A stretch of DNA of 64,000 bases from Metabacillus schmidteae (GTDB taxonomy: Bacteria; Bacillota; Bacilli; Bacillales; Bacillaceae), in the NCBI RefSeq assembly GCF_903166545.1, contig NZ_CAESCH010000001.1, positions 748,001-812,000 of the forward strand. The letters are read 5' to 3'. The position numbers were made by a program, and so were the translations under genes. The notes beneath the pieces were generated by a model. That model was given only the letters and a program-made list of their open reading frames with translations, did not search any database and was not told the DNA's origin. This document shows positions 16,422 through 24,535 of this stretch, piece by piece. Numbering within the stretch: position 1 is the stretch's first letter; the number at the start of each line of letters is the position of its first letter.

Positions 16422-17663
16422 TTAGTTTGCTTGTTGCCACTCAGTTAATTTATGATCTGTAGGTAGTAGAAATGCTAGTATTCCAAGTAATGGTAATAAA
16501 GCAACTCCGATCATGGTTGTAGTTAATCCGATCCAATCGATTAATGCACCAAGTGCAACTGAACCGATTGCTCCCATGCCGAAAGCTAAACCTACTGTTA
16601 AGCCTGACATTGTTCCAATCTTACCGGGCACCAGTTCTTGCGCATATACCACTGTAACTGAAAAGCTGGACATCAAAATGATTCCAATTAGTGCAAGAAT
16701 AATAATTGATAAAGTTGATCCTACAAAGGGGAGTAGTATGGAAAGCGGGGCTGTTGCAAGCAAGGAAATAAGGATCACTGTACGTTTTCCAAAACGATCA
16801 GCTAACGGCCCCCCAAGAAACGTTCCGACAGCACCCATCAGTAAAAAAGTAAAAATATAAATTTGGGAACTGGCAATCGTCAATTCGTATTTATTTATCG
16901 CAAAGAACGCATAAAAATTGGATATAGCACTGACATACCATGAACGGGCAAAAATCAAAAAGATAATAATAATTAATGCATTTCTGATTGACTTTGATAA
17001 TCCTTTTTTACCGGTATTCTTATTTACTTTTGTTTTTTTCATAGCTTCAATCACTTTTAATTTACGAGAATACCAGTTTGCAATATAAAATAAAAATCCA
17101 ACTGCCAGAGCAGCAACAACAGTAAACCAAATCGCTCCAAATTGACCGAGAGGAACAAGTATTAACGCTGTAATTAATGGAGCAAGTGCCTGCCCGCTAT
17201 TTCCGCCAACTTGGTAAATCGATTGAGCTAATCCTCTTCGATTCCCTGCAGCCAAATAGGCAACCCGAGAGCCTTCCGGATGGAATATCGCAGATCCTAA
17301 CCCAATAAAAATAACGGATAAAAGAATCGTTAAGAATGATGGAGCAAAGGCTAAGCCCAACACGCCCAACATGCTGCTTGTTAATCCGATTGGCAAGGCA
17401 TAAGGCATCGGCTTTTTATCAGTGTAGAGACCAACGACAGGTTGCATGACAGATGAGACCATATTCAAGGCAAAAGCAATGAGTCCAAGTTGTGTAAACG
17501 TAAGTCCCATTGATTCTTCCAGAATTGGAAACATAGCAGGGATAACTGACTGAATACTGTCATTTAAAAGATGACAGAGACCAATAATGAATAGAATGTT
17601 GTAAACAGTACCTGTTTCTTGTTGATAGGAAGCAGGTTTTTTTTGAATGGATGCGGTTGACAT
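16422..17663 (-). CDS. MFS efflux protein, fosmidomycin-resistance (Fsr) type
   Basis: A 413-residue protein with about twelve transmembrane segments. The N-terminal LCHLLNDSIQSVIPAMFPI and GLIAFALNMVSSVMQPVVG stretches are characteristic of Fsr-family exporters, as is the IFHPEGSRVA motif. The family includes E. coli Fsr, which exports fosmidomycin; the natural substrate here is unknown. AAAGGGAG lies 9 bp before the ATG. The gene is transcribed alone toward a strong terminator. Confidence 0.85.
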   Translation of the reverse strand: MSTASIQKKPASYQQETGTVYNILFIIGLCHLLNDSIQSVIPAMFPILEESMGLTFTQLGLIAFALNMVSSVMQPVVGLYTDKKPMPYALPIGLTSSMLGVLGLAFAPSFLTILLSVIFIGLGSAIFHPEGSRVAYLAAGNRRGLAQSIYQVGGNSGQALAPLITALILVPLGQFGAIWFTVVAALAVGFLFYIANWYSRKLKVIEAMKKTKVNKNTGKKGLSKSIRNALIIIIFLIFARSWYVSAISNFYAFFAINKYELTIASSQIYIFTFLLMGAVGTFLGGPLADRFGKRTVILISLLATAPLSILLPFVGSTLSIIILALIGIILMSSFSVTVVYAQELVPGKIGTMSGLTVGLAFGMGAIGSVALGALIDWIGLTTTMIGVALLPLLGILAFLLPTDHKLTEWQQAN

Positions 17664-17794
17664 GGATTTTTTCTCCCTTTTGTAAAATTGTTTCGATGTG
17701 CGAAATAGATCTAATATTCATATTATTGTCATCAGTTGGAAAAAATTCAAGTGAAAAAATATATAGTTTCGGGAAAAAGGTGAAATACATGTAT

Positions 17795-18337
17795 TTAGCT
17801 TTCTGTTCTTAATTTGCAAATTTTATCAACTATGACTTTAATAAAAGAAGATAACAGGATATAGATAGGAAATGAATATAGGTTTGACCAACTTAATGGA
17901 AAGTAAATCCCCATATATATAGCTGCCGGTTCGAAAACAAAAGCGAATATGGCTGCTAAACAGACAGCAGCAATAAGAAATGAAGACCATTTTACAAAGT
18001 ATTGATAAAGGAGCATAAAGAAAATGGAAATCATTAAATCAATGCATATGATCCTCGGGCCCCATGGTAATACCATTTTTGGATATTCCCAAAGTTGCAG
18101 CTCTCCTCCGAGAGTATCAAGAAGGCTGGCGATGTTAAAGGTAATTAGTCCATATAAAAGAATAGGGAAGATCCTGCTGTGGTCGAGTAGTCGAAGCCAG
18201 ACGAGCAAAAGGATGAAAAGAAATATGAGTATAAACCACCACTGAAGGCTAAAAACAATTTCGTTTTTCCAGTAATACCACCGTAATGTAGAAATTTTCT
18301 CTTGAGCTTTCATAATATCTTGCATGGAAGGATTCAT
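17795..18337 (-). CDS. CBO0543-type polytopic membrane protein
   Basis: About 180 residues with an N-terminal helix and five or so transmembrane segments; the WGPRIICIDLMISI and FEPAAIYMGIYFPL stretches fit the CBO0543 family of Firmicutes. The start is set at 18337 because GAGG lies 6 bp upstream and within the longer frame beginning at 18349. Function unknown; members are often found in spore formers. It is divergent from the ABC exporter genes. Confidence 0.7.
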   Translation of the reverse strand: MNPSMQDIMKAQEKISTLRWYYWKNEIVFSLQWWFILIFLFILLLVWLRLLDHSRIFPILLYGLITFNIASLLDTLGGELQLWEYPKMVLPWGPRIICIDLMISIFFMLLYQYFVKWSSFLIAAVCLAAIFAFVFEPAAIYMGIYFPLSWSNLYSFPIYILLSSFIKVIVDKICKLRTES

Positions 18338-18470
18338 CATAAACCTCATTAAAATAAAATGGATTTTTATTGTTCTAATTTTTATTATTGATGATTATCA
18401 TCTTCCTTATGAATTTTTTAATACTTAAACAAATTAAAACATAAAATTGATGATGCATTCCACTCGGCAT

Positions 18471-18533
18471 TTGTCATAATTATTGATAAACTACTTTTAT
18501 AGCTCTTCTCAAGGTGATAGTAAAAATCACCTT
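18471..18533 (+). promoter_or_regulatory. possible promoter and leader hairpin for the ABC exporter pair
   Basis: TTGTCA at 18471 and TTTTAT at 18495 (18-bp spacer) form a plausible but weak sigma-A promoter. An exact hairpin, AAGGTGAT-7 nt-ATCACCTT (18511-18533), follows in the leader 72 bp before the start codon. Attenuated leaders are known for some exporter operons of Bacillus, but no leader peptide is obvious here. Confidence 0.35.
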
Positions 18534-18605
18534 AGTAATTGAGTACATAGCGTCAATTTTGAAAGCCCTTTCGTTAACTATGGAAACCTGGAGGATAGAT
18601 ACAGT

Positions 18606-20336
18606 ATGATAAAATTACGGTCAATTCTAAAACCATATCGAATATCTATCATCATTGCATTAACATTGATGCTGATAGAACTCACTGTCGAACTTCTACA
18701 TCCATTATTAATGGCGAAAATTATTGATGAGGGAATTTTACAAGAGGATATGGGTGTGGTCATGGTTTGGGGTGGAATCATGATTGGGTTATCGCTTGTT
18801 GCTTTTGCCTCAGGGATGATTAACTCTTTCTATGCCGCACATGTTAGCCAGGGGTTTGGATTTGATTTGAGAAAACAGATTTTTGTGAGAGTACAATCCT
18901 TTACCTTTGAAAAATTAAGTAAGTTCCCCGCAGCTTCTCTTGTTACACGAATGACAAATGATATTACACAGCTTCAAAATACATTATTTATGGGTCTGCG
19001 AATTATGTTAAGAGCACCTCTACTTATTATTGGTTCTGTCATCATGTCATTTTTTGTGAATGTCAAAATCGCTATCATTTTTGCATTAATTATTCCACTT
19101 GTCATTGCCATACTTGTTTGGATTATGAAGAAAGGGAGTAAATTGTTTCATAACGTTCAATCAAAGTTAGATCAAGTAAATGATGTATTACGTGAAAATT
19201 TAATTGGTATGAGATTGATTAAGGCTTATGTTCGAAGAGATTACGAGATAGGTCGTTTTAAAGAAGCGTCAACATCATTAAAGGATAATACAGTTACTGC
19301 ATTACGAATGATTGAAACATCGATGCCTGTTTTATTATTAATTATGAATGTTGGCATATTGTTCATCCTGTGGATAGGTCAAGCACAAGTTGCTGGAGGT
19401 GATGTTCAGGTAGGTGAAGTAGTTGCCATTGTCAATTATGGACTTAGAGTCACATCCGCCTTATCAATGTTTTCCTTCATTATTATGTTTTTATCAAGAT
19501 CACGTGCATCTGCTTCAAGGATATTAGAAGTACTGGATATAGAGGAAGAAGTGAAGGATGAGGGTGATGTGTCAGGGATTTCTGGTGGGAAAATAACGTT
19601 TGAAAATGTGACGTTTTCTTATCCGGGAACCAATAAAACCGTGCTTAAAGATATTTCATTTACCGTCCAGGCAGGTGAAACAATAGCTGTTATGGGAGGA
19701 ACCGGATCAGGAAAATCTACTCTTTTTCAGCTCATTCCAAGGCTTTATGAATTGAATTCAGGCAGGATTTATATAGATGATCATCCAATTAATGGGTTTG
19801 ATATCGAATTTTTACGAAATCAAATTGGTCTTGTTCCACAGGAAGCCGTTCTTTTTTCCGGTGAAATAGAAAATAATATTGCTTGGGGAAATAACCTTGC
19901 AACAAATGCACAAATCATGGAAGCAGCGAAAGCAGCCCAAATACATGAAACAATAGAAAAGCTCCCGAAAAAATATAAAACAAAGATTGGGCAAAAAGGA
20001 GTTAACCTCTCCGGTGGGCAAAAGCAGCGTTTGTCAGTCGCGAGAGCATTAGTACGAAAACCGAAAGTTCTTCTATTGGATGATAGTACAAGTGCACTTG
20101 ATGTGAAAACAGAAAGAAAACTATTAAATGCCCTGCAAAGCTACTCTTGTACGACAATGTTGATCACTCAAAAAATTAGTACAGCAAAACAAGCGGATAA
20201 AATTCTGTTAGTAGATGATGGGAAGTTAGTTGCAGAAGGTACTCATCAAGATCTATTGAAAAATTCACCACTCTATCAAAAAATCTCTCAATCACAGATG
20301 AAAGGAGAGATGATGAATGTTGAAGCAGCTAACTAG
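18606..20336 (+). CDS. yfiB: heterodimeric ABC exporter subunit A (degenerate catalytic site)
   Basis: A 576-residue protein: an N-terminal six-helix exporter membrane domain (~1-300) and a C-terminal ABC domain. Walker A is GGTGSGKST and the signature [10 protein letters not shown] is intact, but Walker B reads LLLDDSTSALD with Asp in place of the catalytic Glu. That is the mark of the subunit supplying the degenerate site in heterodimeric exporters such as BmrCD. Length and the opening LKPYRISIIIALTLMLIELT resemble B. subtilis YfiB. GGAGG lies 10 bp before the ATG. The partner gene overlaps it by 20 bp. Confidence 0.85.
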   Translation: MIKLRSILKPYRISIIIALTLMLIELTVELLHPLLMAKIIDEGILQEDMGVVMVWGGIMIGLSLVAFASGMINSFYAAHVSQGFGFDLRKQIFVRVQSFTFEKLSKFPAASLVTRMTNDITQLQNTLFMGLRIMLRAPLLIIGSVIMSFFVNVKIAIIFALIIPLVIAILVWIMKKGSKLFHNVQSKLDQVNDVLRENLIGMRLIKAYVRRDYEIGRFKEASTSLKDNTVTALRMIETSMPVLLLIMNVGILFILWIGQAQVAGGDVQVGEVVAIVNYGLRVTSALSMFSFIIMFLSRSRASASRILEVLDIEEEVKDEGDVSGISGGKITFENVTFSYPGTNKTVLKDISFTVQAGETIAVMGGTGSGKSTLFQLIPRLYELNSGRIYIDDHPINGFDIEFLRNQIGLVPQEAVLFSGEIENNIAWGNNLATNAQIMEAAKAAQIHETIEKLPKKYKTKIGQKGVNLSGGQKQRLSVARALVRKPKVLLLDDSTSALDVKTERKLLNALQSYSCTTMLITQKISTAKQADKILLVDDGKLVAEGTHQDLLKNSPLYQKISQSQMKGEMMNVEAAN

Positions 20337-22143
20337 ACCGTTCAAATATAAAAGGCTGGAGCTAGAAAATAATGTTACCGGCAAACGAAAGCAAACAGTT
20401 GGACTAAAAGAAGGATTTAGTACAATTATAAAACTCTGGAGATATTTATCTGAAAAGAAGGGACAGTTTCTTCTTGTGCTGTTCATGGTTCTGGTTAGTT
20501 CTGCCTTGGCCTTATTAGGTCCATATTTAATTGGGACAGCAATTGACGAATATATTGTATCAAAGGATACCGATGGTCTTGGTATTTTACTAGTATGGAT
20601 GATTCTAGTTTTTGTCTTTCATTCACTTTCTTTATTTTTACAAAATTTTTGGATGATTGGAATATCTCAATTTACGGTGAATGAAATGAGGGCAGACTTA
20701 TTTCAACATCTTCATCGCTTACCGATTTCTTTTTTTGATAAGAAACAGCACGGTGAATTGATGAGCAGGGTAACAAATGATATTGAAAATGTTAGTTCAA
20801 CATTGAACAGCTCAGTTATTCAAATTTTCTCCAGTCTTCTAACTCTCGTAGGTACGGTCACAGTCATGGTACTGTTAAGTCCGATGCTTACAGCTATTAC
20901 TTTATTCATTATTCCTTTGATGGTTTTGGGTATGAAATGGATAACGAAACGGACGGGGCGATTATTTAAATATCAGCAACAAAATGTAGGGGAACTAAAT
21001 GGATATATTGAAGAAGTCATATCAGGCCAAAAAATGGTTAAGGCTTATTCACAGGAAGATCGGGTCATACAAGAATTTATTGTTAAAGGCGAGCAATTAA
21101 AAAATTCAGGTTTCTGGGCTCAAACCATTTCAGGGTTTATTCCAAAAGTCATGAATATGTTAAATAACCTAAGTTTCGCTGTTATTGCGGGCATTGGTGG
21201 TTTGTTTGCTTTAAATGGCATGATTACAATTGGAGTGATTGTCATATTTGCAGAATATGCAAGACAATTTACCCGTCCACTAAACGATCTTGCCAATCAA
21301 TTTAATACATTGTTATCTGCTATTGCAGGAGCTGAAAGGGTTTTTGATATTTTAGAAGAGACACAAGAAAAGGATGATCAATCGAAGGATGATTCTTTAG
21401 ATATTCAAGGTGAGGTCATTTTTGAAAATGTATCATTTTCCTATGAAGAGGGAGAAAATCAACAAACAATCAATCATGTTTTTCTTCATGCTTCACCTGG
21501 TGAAGTAATTGCCTTAGTGGGTCCAACAGGAGCTGGAAAAACAACGTTAATTAACCTTCTTACTCGTTTTTATGACCCCGATGATGGAAGGATAGTCGTT
21601 GATGGAATAAATATTGACGAAATTGGACGAAGTACATTACGTAGACAGATGGCATTTGTTTTACAAGATACATTTCTTTTTCAAGGAACAGTCATGGATA
21701 ATATTCGTTATGGACGGTTGGATGCGACAGACGAAGAAATTATCGAAGCGGCAAAGCTGGCGAATGCAGATAAGTTTATTCAAAAGCTTCCAAATGGATA
21801 TCATACACAAATCCAACATGAAGGCAATGGAATAAGTCATGGGCAGAAGCAATTATTAGCTATTGCAAGAGCAATGCTTGCCAATCCTAAGATTCTCTTG
21901 TTAGACGAAGCAACGAGCAGTATAGATACAATAACAGAATTGCGTATTCAAGAAGCTCTCTCCAGGTTAATGAAAGGAAGAACAACGTTTGTGATTGCAC
22001 ACCGTTTAAATACGATCCAAAATGCTGATCAAATTATTGTCTTAAAAGATGGAGAGATTATTGAAAAAGGAACACATGATGAATTACTAGAGAAACAAGG
22101 ATTCTATTACGAATTACAGGCTCAACATCAAGCTGTTAATTAA
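20317..22143 (+). CDS. yfiC: heterodimeric ABC exporter subunit B (catalytic Glu present)
   Basis: A 608-residue exporter half-transporter. Walker A GPTGAGKTT and Walker B ILLLDEATSSID with the catalytic Glu are intact, but the signature reads ISHGQKQ rather than LSGGQ. This complements subunit A: the weak signature here and the Asp there lie in the same composite site, leaving one fully active site. GGAG lies 9 bp before the ATG, inside the upstream gene, so the two are coupled. Probably a multidrug or lipid/peptide exporter like YfiBC; the substrate is unknown. Confidence 0.85.
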   Translation: MLKQLTRPFKYKRLELENNVTGKRKQTVGLKEGFSTIIKLWRYLSEKKGQFLLVLFMVLVSSALALLGPYLIGTAIDEYIVSKDTDGLGILLVWMILVFVFHSLSLFLQNFWMIGISQFTVNEMRADLFQHLHRLPISFFDKKQHGELMSRVTNDIENVSSTLNSSVIQIFSSLLTLVGTVTVMVLLSPMLTAITLFIIPLMVLGMKWITKRTGRLFKYQQQNVGELNGYIEEVISGQKMVKAYSQEDRVIQEFIVKGEQLKNSGFWAQTISGFIPKVMNMLNNLSFAVIAGIGGLFALNGMITIGVIVIFAEYARQFTRPLNDLANQFNTLLSAIAGAERVFDILEETQEKDDQSKDDSLDIQGEVIFENVSFSYEEGENQQTINHVFLHASPGEVIALVGPTGAGKTTLINLLTRFYDPDDGRIVVDGINIDEIGRSTLRRQMAFVLQDTFLFQGTVMDNIRYGRLDATDEEIIEAAKLANADKFIQKLPNGYHTQIQHEGNGISHGQKQLLAIARAMLANPKILLLDEATSSIDTITELRIQEALSRLMKGRTTFVIAHRLNTIQNADQIIVLKDGEIIEKGTHDELLEKQGFYYELQAQHQAVN

Positions 22144-22173
22144 GAAGATTATAGAGATATAGTCTTCTTTTTT
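22142..22173 (+). terminator. intrinsic terminator of the ABC exporter operon
   Basis: AAGAAGA and TCTTCTT arms enclose an AT-rich loop; the second arm continues as T6. It begins at the stop codon. Confidence 0.72.
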
Positions 22174-22200
22174 GTACTTATAATTTGTCGAAAAATGTCT

Positions 22201-22299
22201 AATCGTAGATAAATCCTCATAATCGGAGCTAAACTCTAAAAAGAAATCGAAGCTAAAATGCTGGTAATCAAAGCTAAACCTCGAAAAATCGCAGATAAA
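22201..22299. repeat. five tandem ~21-bp degenerate repeats (AATCGNAGCTAAA)
   Basis: Units at 22201, 22221, 22245, 22266 and 22287 each read AATC-(G/A)-N-AG-(A/C)-TAAA with periods of 20, 24, 21 and 21 bp. The array is non-coding in both directions, except for a long minus-strand frame that looks spurious. It lies after the exporter terminator. The rest of the 540-bp gap to the AgcS promoter shows no gene. Confidence 0.65.
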
Positions 22300-22686
22300 C
22301 ATTCTGCGGTTCGACATAGGGGCACGGTGGTCCCCAGTATTAGTGATAATAATATAACATAGTAGAAACAGTATCACTATTTCAAGGCACATCACTAATA
22401 GTTTAGTTTTTGCTAAGAGCATTCATGTTCATGTCCTTCATTGTGAGCATTCCTTGCACAATCTATTATTGTCATAAAAGCAAATCAGCAAAGATTTCCG
22501 TAAAGAGTTTATACAATCAATACAATGAAAGACTTCACCGCGTTAAAAAACACATGTACATCAGTTATCATGACTGATTATTCCATAAAGTTTCAGCGGG
22601 TAAATTAAACATTTGTTTTATTTTTTAGAACAGCTAATTTATTTTTTTACAATAAAATTAAATTGTGAGATCCCCTGACATTTGTA

Positions 22687-22715
22687 TTGTTTTCTCTGGA
22701 CAATTTGATTATAAT
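22687..22715 (+). promoter_or_regulatory. sigma-A promoter of the AgcS symporter gene
   Basis: TTGTTT (22687-22692), 17-bp spacer, TATAAT (22710-22715). Transcription would start near 22722, which rules out the upstream in-frame ATG at 22687 as the start of the symporter. Confidence 0.75.
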
Positions 22716-22761
22716 CTCCTTAGAAAGAAAATTCTGTATTTTCAAAAAGGGGGTTGTGCTT

Positions 22762-24216
22762 TTGGAGGAATTTGTTACAGCGTTGAATGGGGTATTATGG
22801 AGTACACCAGTTATTTATATTTTACTGGGTGTAGGTTTGTTGTTTTCGATTTTAACTCGCTTCCTGCAAGTAAGGCATATTAAGGAAATGGTAACGCTTA
22901 TGTTCCAGGGGAAGAGCTCTGAAGCTGGGGTTTCTTCATTCCAAGCATTAGCGATGGCGCTTTCCGGACGTGTGGGTACAGGGAACATCGCCGGGGTTGC
23001 TACGGCAATTGCATTTGGTGGGCCTGGAGCTGTATTTTGGATGTGGGCAATTGCGTTTATAGGTGCTTCAAGTGCATTCATTGAGTCAACTCTTGCACAA
23101 ATTTATAAGGTTAAACAAGACGGGCAATATCGCGGTGGTCCAGCCTACTTTATTGAAAAGGGTATTGGGTGGAAATGGTTTGCTGTTCTCTTTGCATTTG
23201 CAGCATTAATTGCGATGGCTATTTTAATGCCTGGGGTTCAAGCTAATTCCATTGCTGTAGGTATGGAAAATGCATTTGGGATTCCAAAAGCAGCAACTGG
23301 TTTAGTCGTTATTTTATTATTAGCAATTATTATTTTCGGTGGGGTTAAACGTATTGCTACAACAGCACAGCTTATTGTGCCGTTCATGGCATTAGGGTAT
23401 ATAGCTTTATCACTTGTTATCATTTTAATGAATATTACAGAGTTACCTGCAGTTATTTCTCTTATTTTCCGCAGTGCATTTGCTTTAGATTCCGCTTTTG
23501 GCGGTTTAATCGGTATGGCAATTTCCTGGGGAGTAAAGCGTGGAATTTACTCTAACGAGGCAGGTCAAGGTACCGGTCCTCATATGGCGGCAGCAGCGGA
23601 AGTTTCACACCCTGCTAAGCAAGGTTTAGTTCAAGCTTTCTCTGTATATATTGATACATTATTTGTTTGTTCGGCAACAGCATTTATGATTCTTTTCACA
23701 GGTTTATATAATACACAGGCACCTGATGGTACATTTATTGTGAATAATTTAGAAGGTGTTGAAGCTGGTCCGGGATATACACAAGCAGCGATTGATAATG
23801 TACTTCCAGGTTTTGGAGCTGGATTTGTAGCCATTGCATTATTCTTCTTTGCATTTACAACAATTATGGCGTATTACTATATTGCTGAAACAAATATTGC
23901 TTACCTGCTTCGTGGAAAAAACAATAAAATTCCTATGTTGATTCTTAAGTTTATCTTATTAGCTGCAACATTCTATGGCGCTGTTAAAACTGCAAGCTTA
24001 GCTTGGGCTTTAGGGGATGTTGGATTAGGAATTATGGTGTGGCTAAATGTTATTGCAATCTTAATTTTAGCTAAGCCGGCTTTACTGGCACTAAAAGATT
24101 ACGAGCGCCAGAAGAAGGAAGGGAAGGACCCTGTCTTTGATCCAAGAGCATTAGGAATTAAAAATGCAGACTATTGGGAAACTGAATACAAAGGCGATAA
24201 AGATCAAGCTTCATGA
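22762..24216 (+). CDS. sodium/alanine (or glycine/glutamine) symporter, AgcS family
   Basis: About 485 residues with ten or more transmembrane helices. GRVGTGNIAGVATAIAFGGP and the EAGQGTGPHMAAAA region are AgcS signatures for sodium and amino-acid binding. The start is taken at TTG 22762 because AAGGGGG ends 8 bp upstream; GTG 22756 is possible. It resembles B. subtilis YflA, AlsT and GlnT, which cannot be told apart by eye. Monocistronic with its own promoter and terminator. Confidence 0.88.
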   Translation: MEEFVTALNGVLWSTPVIYILLGVGLLFSILTRFLQVRHIKEMVTLMFQGKSSEAGVSSFQALAMALSGRVGTGNIAGVATAIAFGGPGAVFWMWAIAFIGASSAFIESTLAQIYKVKQDGQYRGGPAYFIEKGIGWKWFAVLFAFAALIAMAILMPGVQANSIAVGMENAFGIPKAATGLVVILLLAIIIFGGVKRIATTAQLIVPFMALGYIALSLVIILMNITELPAVISLIFRSAFALDSAFGGLIGMAISWGVKRGIYSNEAGQGTGPHMAAAAEVSHPAKQGLVQAFSVYIDTLFVCSATAFMILFTGLYNTQAPDGTFIVNNLEGVEAGPGYTQAAIDNVLPGFGAGFVAIALFFFAFTTIMAYYYIAETNIAYLLRGKNNKIPMLILKFILLAATFYGAVKTASLAWALGDVGLGIMVWLNVIAILILAKPALLALKDYERQKKEGKDPVFDPRALGIKNADYWETEYKGDKDQAS

Positions 24217-24227
24217 CAAAATTAAAG

Positions 24228-24259
24228 AAGGGGTTGACCATCAGGGTTAACCCTTTTTC
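24228..24259 (+). terminator. terminator of the AgcS gene
   Basis: AAGGGGTTGA pairs with TTAACCCTT allowing a bulge, and T5 follows. Confidence 0.7.
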
Positions 24260-24329
24260 TGTGTGTAAAAATATTAAAAGTGTACAACATATAAAGTGAC
24301 CATAATGAATGTAATAAGGAGGATGAATG

Positions 24330-24485
24330 ATGTCCAAGCAAGGGAAACAGAACGCAGAGCAAACGAGTCAGCAATTAGCAAAGCAGAAAGCAAAAAATGA
24401 TGTTGAGTTTGGGTCTGATGTACAAGTAGGGAATAGTCAGCACCAAAGTCAGAAGAAAAGCGGCAAACAAGTTAATAAGAAATAA
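24330..24485 (+). CDS. small basic Gln/Lys-rich protein, possible gamma-type spore protein
   Basis: 51 residues starting MSKQGKQNAEQTSQQ, with a central EFGSDVQVGN and a Lys/Gln/Ser-rich tail. AGGAGG at 24317-24322 fits the ATG at 24330 (7 bp) better than that at 24327. Gamma-type SASPs carry repeated QFGTEFASET-like segments in a Gln-rich background; the single EFGSD motif and absence of Cys/Trp are consistent but not decisive. The upstream CATAATG could be a sigma-G type -10, which is speculative. Confidence 0.55.
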   Translation: MSKQGKQNAEQTSQQLAKQKAKNDVEFGSDVQVGNSQHQSQKKSGKQVNKK

Positions 24486-24496
24486 TTAAGTAAAAA

Positions 24497-24530
24497 AAGG
24501 ACAGCCCTCACATTTTGGGGAGCTGTCCTT
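24497..24530 (-). terminator. strong terminator of the GntR-ABC operon
   Basis: On the minus strand AAGGACAGC...GCTGTCCTT closes around a CCCC/GGGG inner stem and runs into T7. It lies 6 bp beyond the permease stop and may also stop the plus-strand small gene. Confidence 0.88.
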
Positions 24531-24535
24531 AATGA

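Noticed and set aside
22114..22422. 102-codon minus-strand ORF over the tandem 21-bp repeats
   Set aside because: It is read through repeat DNA and the exporter terminator, has no ribosome binding site, and its repeated Phe/Ser segments simply mirror the DNA repeats.
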